DNA from: Brytella acorum
Lineage (GTDB): Bacteria; Pseudomonadota; Alphaproteobacteria; Acetobacterales; Acetobacteraceae
NCBI RefSeq assembly: GCF_029309905.1
Contig: NZ_JARBJP010000003.1
Location: forward strand, 62,001-126,000
Reading direction: 5' to 3'
DNA: 64,000 bases
Shown: piece by piece, positions 59,335 to 64,000 of the stretch
How positions within the stretch are numbered: the stretch's first letter is position 1
Layout of the letters: the number at the start of each line of letters is the position of its first letter
The notes under the pieces: model-generated
Told to the model about the DNA's origin: nothing
Database searches by the model: none
Seen by the model: the letters and a program-made list of their open reading frames with translations, nothing else
Position numbers and translations under genes: made by a program

Positions 59335-59368
59335 ATTAGGTTCGGAGTCATGAATTACGAGGCGCCCG

Positions 59369-61423
59369 TCATTCGGCCGCGATATTCGTGGCGGTTTCGA
59401 TGGGGATAACAGCGACCTGTTTCTGATGACCGTCGGTCAAACCAGCAGTTCGCAATGCTTCGGGCAGCCAGCCGGAGCCGTCCAGCAACTGCTCGGCCTC
59501 ACTGGCCATGTCCATTTTCTTGAGATGCGCAATGCGGGCCGCTGCCTCATCGCCGCGTGCTTCGCGTACGGCTTCGAGGATACGCGCCTTGGTGACACGG
59601 CCGAGATAGTTCTCCACCGTCGGCTGCCATCCCGCTTCGGCCGGATTGAGTTGGAGCACTGTCGCCAGCCGGCCGGCTCGCGCCAGGCGCTCCCTGACGC
59701 TACGTGCCAGAGACGGACCATGGGACGATTCATGCAGCGCGTTGACGCCAAAAGACAGGCAATGCGCCAGTAGGGCCAGGCGACTGGTATCATCCAACCC
59801 GTCGAGCCACTGCCAGAGTGCATCCTCGTCATCGGGAAGATCATGCTTCCAGCCCTCGTTGCGCTGGCGAAGTTCATGAGCGGGAACACTGCCCGGCATG
59901 TCTGGCGAATGCACCCGCAGCGGGATTTCCCGGACATAGGCTTCCAGGCAATCCGCGCCCGACACCTGCCAGTAGAGATCGCGCACCAGCGTGTGGAGCA
60001 GTTCGGTCAACGCGATGTGCGGATTGCCGGCGAACGCGTCACGCAGGGCCAGCGTGCGCCAGGCCGTCAACTCTGTCAGCAGGCGGTCGGGCAGCGGCTT
60101 CAGCCCATCTTCCTCTTCGGGCTCGGTGCCGGGGGCGCCTTCCGTCCCAGTTCCTTCGACGTCATCACCCGCGCCGTGATGGACGACCGCGTCATCATCA
60201 CCCTCGGGTGTATCCGGGCCGTCCTCGGGCTCCGCCGGCACATCTTCAGGGCGGACGAAGCCCCGTTCGACCAGCAGCGTGGCATCAGTATCCAGGCTGA
60301 TAAAGGCCCCTGCCCGGACCACCTCCGCCGGATCGAAGGACACAGGGCGTTCTTCCAGCGCCTCAATAGCCTGTTCGATCTCCCCCAGCCGGGTATCGAC
60401 GTCGTCGGGGAACTCATCGGCCTGTGCGTATTCCGCCTCGATGGCTTCCTGCTCGCTGTGCAGAGCGGTTAGACGGGCGGCTTCTTCTTCCGAGAGCACA
60501 ACCGGCGAGCCTTCAATCCTCGCGAAGCCCCGCGTGTGTCCCCACGGGAAGGACAGCGCCGTCTCGACCCACTTCCAGCCTTCGGCGCGGATGTCATCGG
60601 CCGCCCCAGCCAATTTGTCCATCACCAGCCGGTCGAGGAGGGTCGGATCCTGCAGCCAGCCGCCGTCATCGGCCTCGAACAGGTCACGCATGACATGGCC
60701 ACCGGCAGCGAGATAGGCATCCAGCCCGACGAAGCGCACGCGGCGATCCGATGCGCGCACGGTTTTTTCCGTCAGCATGCGGCGGATCAGATAGGGCTCG
60801 CGGTTATGGCTCTGGGCGATAATCTCCCAGACCTGCTCCTGACGGGCATGGTCATCACTGATGGAAAACGCCATGAGCTGATCGAGCTTCATGCCGTCCT
60901 GCTCGTAAATCTCGAGCAGTTTGTCGGACACGGTCATCAGGCGCAGGCGCTGTTTGACCACGGTGGGCACGACGAAGAACGCGGCGGCGATCTCGTCCTC
61001 GGACATGCCCTTCTCCAGCATGTCCCGAAAGGCACGAAACTGGTCCAGCGGATGCAGCGCCACGCGCTGCACGTTCTCGGCCAGGGAATCATCCTCGGCG
61101 AGAATGGCCGATCCGGCCTCGCGCACGACACAGGGCACCGGGGCAGTCTTGGCCAGTTTCTTCTGCTTGACCAGCAGTTCGAGCGCGCGGAAGCGACGGC
61201 CGCCAGCCGGCACCTCGTAGGAACCTGTCTCCGTCCCATCATCGTTCAGAACAGGGCGTACGTTGAGGCTCTGGAGCAGCCCGCGACGTTCGATGTCGCG
61301 GGCCAGTTCCTCGATCGACAGGCCGGCCTTCACACGCCGCACATTGGACTGCGACAGCACCAGTTTGTTGAAAGGGATATCACGGGACGCATTGAGAGCG
61401 ATTTTCTGGATGGCGCTCGCCAT
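59369..61423 (-). CDS. Large ParB/RepB/Spo0J-family protein
   Basis: Protein of 684 residues, much longer than chromosomal ParB (about 300). The ParB nuclease-like domain is at about 15-115 (IPFNKLVLSQSNVRRV; YEVPAGGRRFRALELL; DSLAENVQRVALHPLDQFRAF), followed by an HTH (MSEDEIAAAFFVVPTVVKQRLRL). The rest is acidic and includes a Glu/Asp-rich stretch (about 390-430). This large type is usual in plasmid accessory modules and may be a nuclease or regulator rather than a true partition protein. parA lies 12 kb away, next to its own partner. Confidence 0.88.
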   Translation of the reverse strand: MASAIQKIALNASRDIPFNKLVLSQSNVRRVKAGLSIEELARDIERRGLLQSLNVRPVLNDDGTETGSYEVPAGGRRFRALELLVKQKKLAKTAPVPCVVREAGSAILAEDDSLAENVQRVALHPLDQFRAFRDMLEKGMSEDEIAAAFFVVPTVVKQRLRLMTVSDKLLEIYEQDGMKLDQLMAFSISDDHARQEQVWEIIAQSHNREPYLIRRMLTEKTVRASDRRVRFVGLDAYLAAGGHVMRDLFEADDGGWLQDPTLLDRLVMDKLAGAADDIRAEGWKWVETALSFPWGHTRGFARIEGSPVVLSEEEAARLTALHSEQEAIEAEYAQADEFPDDVDTRLGEIEQAIEALEERPVSFDPAEVVRAGAFISLDTDATLLVERGFVRPEDVPAEPEDGPDTPEGDDDAVVHHGAGDDVEGTGTEGAPGTEPEEEDGLKPLPDRLLTELTAWRTLALRDAFAGNPHIALTELLHTLVRDLYWQVSGADCLEAYVREIPLRVHSPDMPGSVPAHELRQRNEGWKHDLPDDEDALWQWLDGLDDTSRLALLAHCLSFGVNALHESSHGPSLARSVRERLARAGRLATVLQLNPAEAGWQPTVENYLGRVTKARILEAVREARGDEAAARIAHLKKMDMASEAEQLLDGSGWLPEALRTAGLTDGHQKQVAVIPIETATNIAAE

Positions 61424-61848
61424 GGCGGAACACTCCGTGACGGACGGGCGGAAGCCTCTCTCCCACCCCTGAATCCGTCATGAAATCACTCCCACCCTCT
61501 GACTTTTCATGAAAAACCCGAGGCCGATTAAGTCGCTAACCGTCCTCTTGTCGGTCGTCCAGCCTGTGTTATCTGCTCCCCGAAACTGGACATGTGGACT
61601 CGCAGTATACATCACAAAAGATGCGATGTCCGATCTGTATCCGAGTCAGAACACCAACATGAACCGCACCGTCGACAGAATATGTTAGACCACCCGTAAT
61701 CCACAGAAAAAGCTACCGAATGTCTCAAACAAAAACGACGCCTCACCATTCGGCGCTTCTGACTCAAGCCGGATCGCGACATCATGACACCTATTAATTA
61801 TATAATGATATACACAAACGATGTTTCACAACATAATAAACGGCGTAT
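61424..61848. other. Gene-free spacer (425 bp) upstream of the ParB-like gene
   Basis: No gene supported. Holds a 12-bp palindrome TTTTCATGAAAA (61504-61515) that may be an operator, and becomes AT-rich towards 61800. This is where base composition changes from the module to the right-hand region. Confidence 0.5.
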
Positions 61849-62106
61849 TCAGGGCAATCTTGTGCAGTCCAGCGATGCATCGTGATGTTCGCCCCACCCC
61901 TTTTGCCGGGAAGTGGCACACCTTCTGGCATTTAAATCCGCCAGACAGTTCTTGAACTCAGCCGTTCCCGGAGTATGCCCCATGCTCCGGCAACTTTGTT
62001 CGTCCTCAGTGAGTCGACGATCTGTCGTCGTGCCACATGCAGAAAGCAAAGCGATCAAAGAGATACACGTCGTTATTTTAAACGAATTCCTCAAGTATGC
62101 GATCAT
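61849..62106 (-). CDS. Small putative lipoprotein
   Basis: Protein of 85 residues. The N-terminus TTCISLIALLSACGTTTD has a lipobox LSAC, so Cys becomes lipidated and the rest faces the periplasm. The mature part has a conserved-looking EDEQSCRSMG and CLADLNARRC. GGAGG 6 nt before the ATG supports the start. Flanked by AT-rich spacers. Function unknown. Confidence 0.75.
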   Translation of the reverse strand: MIAYLRNSFKITTCISLIALLSACGTTTDRRLTEDEQSCRSMGHTPGTAEFKNCLADLNARRCATSRQKGWGEHHDASLDCTRLP

Positions 62107-62420
62107 AACGTTCCTCCGCCATCATCAATGGTAAGCATATAGTAAAGCCTGAACCCTTCTAGGAGTGTCCTAATAATTATAGATTTTTTTGAAGAAATGT
62201 CAATTTTTCTATCTAGCCGTAACCTGGAAATAACCCTATTCGGGCCAGAGTAAGCCAACTGCTTTCTTCAAAGGTTTACGACGTGCGAAATAATCATACG
62301 TAACGTTCGATATATTTTCTGATTTACAATATCTTTTTTGGGCAATGTCGCCGCTTCTAGTGATTTCATCATCACACACGCGCGTTAAATGGCGATATTC
62401 TGACGCAAATTTCGTAAGAT
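62107..62420. other. AT-rich gene-free spacer (314 bp)
   Basis: No gene supported. Notably AT-rich against its GC-rich surroundings, which suggests acquired or regulatory DNA. Confidence 0.5.
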
Positions 62421-63203
62421 TTAATGGTGCTTATACCATCCATACCCTCGAATATTGTTCCATGCATCGGTGGTATGGCAGGCATAGCAATGCTCCACCG
62501 GGGCATCCTGATGCGCGACGTGCTGCGAAATCATTTTGAAATGCATCATGTAATGGCTGGGCGGCGCCTTGTGACAGGCGTTGCAATCCGTCGATATCTG
62601 ATCGGCGGGATGTTCGAACGCGGCGATCAGCCATGTCTTGGTGGAGTGACAACTCGCGCAATCAGGACCAAAGCGGGCGCGATGAGGATCCACGTTGGAG
62701 TGACAGCTTGCGCAATTCAGATGGAGAACGGCATCACGGTCAAGTCGATGATCAGTCGGAATAGCCGCAGCGCTTCCCGGAATCGGCGACGCTCCAACCA
62801 GCCCGGCCGAGCGAAGTTGCGCAACGGTGTCTGACCAGAAATCCGCCCTCGTCAATGCACTATGATCCATCACGGTCATATGTGGCCGCTCACCGTGCTC
62901 CACATGACAGGACGTACATTGCGTCGCCGCGACATGAAACCGGGTGGATTGCTTGTCGGCGAACGACGCCAGAGAATGACAGGTCACGCAGTTATTGGTC
63001 ACCACACCTGTGAAAGGCCTGTGACATGTCTCGCACTGGCCCGCGATAAACTGGTGCGCTTTCGAGATCGGTCCGGGATTCACCAACCCTTCCCAACCAG
63101 GAACTGCGTTACTGCCGGAACGATGCACGGCAAGGGGCACAACCAGTCCGACGATCAGAGCCGCAAGCGCAAAGACCGTATAGAGTATGACAGCGGGCTT
63201 CAT
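62421..63203 (-). CDS. Seven-heme membrane-anchored cytochrome c
   Basis: Protein of 260 residues from MKPAVILYTVFALAALIVGLVVPLAV, a signal-anchor. Seven CxxCH motifs are present: CETCH, CVTCH, CTSCH, CASCH, CASCH, CNACH, CYACH. Several extra His (for example HVEHGERPH, HYMMHF) could be distal ligands. It faces the periplasm and carries electrons to or from the upstream b-type protein. It overlaps that gene by 4 nt. Its donor and terminal acceptor are unknown. Confidence 0.9.
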   Translation of the reverse strand: MKPAVILYTVFALAALIVGLVVPLAVHRSGSNAVPGWEGLVNPGPISKAHQFIAGQCETCHRPFTGVVTNNCVTCHSLASFADKQSTRFHVAATQCTSCHVEHGERPHMTVMDHSALTRADFWSDTVAQLRSAGLVGASPIPGSAAAIPTDHRLDRDAVLHLNCASCHSNVDPHRARFGPDCASCHSTKTWLIAAFEHPADQISTDCNACHKAPPSHYMMHFKMISQHVAHQDAPVEHCYACHTTDAWNNIRGYGWYKHH

Positions 63204-63931
63204 AGCCACCTCAGCCCGTAATACAGGCCTGACCAGATATGCAGAATCAGCAGAAAATAGAGGATGACCACAAGGATGACGTGAATCTTGCGCCAACGCC
63301 CGAACAGTGCGTTCGCCACCCTCTCCGACCTGACCGCATACTCAACATCGGCCAGCGCCGAGGCAATCGTGGCCTCGCGATCCGATGTACCCCGCGTACC
63401 GGGATAGGCCGAGGTCAGAAAAAGGCGCTGGACGATATTATGGGGCACATCCGGCGTCTCGGGCATCAGATGCGCCACCCCGGCATCTGCCAGAGACGTG
63501 CGCAGTTGGGCCAGTTCCTGGGTGCGACCGCGCAATCCGCGCCCGATCTGGATCAACATGTAGCGCCCGACATAGCCACTAATAGCGAGGACGAGCATGA
63601 TGCCGGTTAGCGAGATCCCCATCGGGCTATCGAATTTATGGGCGGCGTGGATCAGGCCCAAAATGGGTGCAAGGACGCCAGCATAGATATGCACCGACAG
63701 AAGGGTTCGGCTCTCGACACGCGGCGCGAAATAACGATGCACGACGGGAATGCGTTTGCCCGCTACGTAAATCAGCGGCACCAGCATCAGGATGGCGGCG
63801 CAAATGCCAATCAGGCTGCCAGCCAGACTCCCAGGAAAGCGTGGCGCGACATGCACCAGAAAGCCCAGCGGGAACAGCACCAGCAGGACGACCAGGGCGC
63901 CGACAATGATTTCGCTGCGCTCCTGCATCAC
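63200..63931 (-). CDS. Membrane b-type cytochrome-like protein
   Basis: Protein of 243 residues with five or six helices. Paired His in LLSVHIYAGVLAPILGLIHAAHKF and KIHVILVVILYFLLILHIWSGL could bind heme b across the membrane. A cytosolic loop (RGRTQELAQLRTSLADAG) interrupts the helices. It probably transfers electrons between the ferredoxin-type protein encoded upstream and the heptaheme cytochrome downstream. ATGA overlaps on both sides. Confidence 0.82.
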   Translation of the reverse strand: MMQERSEIIVGALVVLLVLFPLGFLVHVAPRFPGSLAGSLIGICAAILMLVPLIYVAGKRIPVVHRYFAPRVESRTLLSVHIYAGVLAPILGLIHAAHKFDSPMGISLTGIMLVLAISGYVGRYMLIQIGRGLRGRTQELAQLRTSLADAGVAHLMPETPDVPHNIVQRLFLTSAYPGTRGTSDREATIASALADVEYAVRSERVANALFGRWRKIHVILVVILYFLLILHIWSGLYYGLRWL

Positions 63932-64000
63932 GCCTCCACGACCAGCGGACCACCCGTGGTCTTCGCCTGACAGGCCAGGATGAAACCCTTGGCCTTGTCA
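63928..64000 (-). CDS. C-terminal end of a [2Fe-2S] ferredoxin-like protein (partial)
   Basis: Only the last 23 codons are in the window: DKAKGFILACQAKTTGGPLVV then EA and stop. GFILACQ is the region around the fourth Cys of plant-type [2Fe-2S] ferredoxin domains. Its stop overlaps the next ATG (ATGA). The rest lies beyond the right edge. Confidence 0.6.
   Translation of the reverse strand, partial: DKAKGFILACQAKTTGGPLVVEA

Noticed and set aside
61504-61515. TTTTCATGAAAA as a parS centromere
   Set aside because: It does not resemble the canonical parS consensus and only one clear copy is seen, so only an operator role is suggested.
1-64000. Insertion sequences, CRISPR arrays, tRNA or rRNA genes
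   Set aside because: I looked for transposase motifs, regular short repeats with spacers, and tRNA-like cloverleaf ends, and found none convincing. This was by eye only.

Overview
The window is a GC-rich alphaproteobacterial mobile element. Protein resemblance suggests Acetobacteraceae, which is an inference without searches. It carries a site-specific integrase, a complete P-type (Trb) type IV secretion set, a MobA/VirD2-type relaxase, a plasmid-style RepA/ParA replication block, and a large metal and metalloid resistance cargo. The layout (rep-par-traF block, traG-trbBCDEJLFGI block, cargo between relaxase and traG) resembles Tn4371-like integrative and conjugative elements. A conjugative plasmid cannot be excluded. 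I saw no transposases, tRNAs, rRNAs or CRISPR arrays.

Region by region: 1-3.4 kb holds a tyrosine recombinase (5' end probably outside the window), an SRPBCC-like protein and a LysR regulator. 3.3-15.3 kb is the conjugation operon on the minus strand: traG, a ribbon-helix-helix gene, trbB-C-D-E-J-L-F-G-I and a DUF2274 gene. 15.3-16.5 kb holds a strongly folded non-coding segment with an oriT-like palindrome, a small hypothetical gene and an orphan NepR-like anti-sigma gene. 16.5-25.7 kb is a cadmium/zinc/cobalt block: a cadA-type ATPase and czcCBA, divergent from a MerR regulator and a CzcD-type exporter. 26-30.9 kb holds two further MerR-controlled cassettes with MerT-like membrane proteins, a cysteine-motif protein of unknown function, a GDCCVxC protein and a transporter with a histidine-rich tail. 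30.8-38.1 kb is a Cus-type copper/silver efflux operon with small accessory proteins, preceded by a truncated merR. 38.2-42.2 kb is an arsenic operon (arsR, a fused double arsenate reductase, arsB, arsH, a broken arsO).

42.4-49.5 kb is the relaxase, transglycosylase, TraF-type peptidase, methyltransferase, ParA and RepA block on the minus strand. Most genes there overlap by 4 nt, and an origin (iterons plus paired DnaA boxes) lies inside repA. 49.7-61.4 kb holds small regulators, a toxin-antitoxin pair and a module of conserved but functionally unknown genes (DUF2493, toprim, DUF932, DUF6915, DUF6878, a large ParB-like protein). Three similarly built hairpin elements lie in its gene-free gaps. 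61.8-64 kb is different: AT-rich spacers, a small lipoprotein, and the end of a redox cluster (ferredoxin, b-type membrane protein, seven-heme cytochrome c).

The metal genes read as independent sensor-effector units. Three MerR operators with the characteristic 19-bp spacer and one ArsR operator can be read directly from the sequence.
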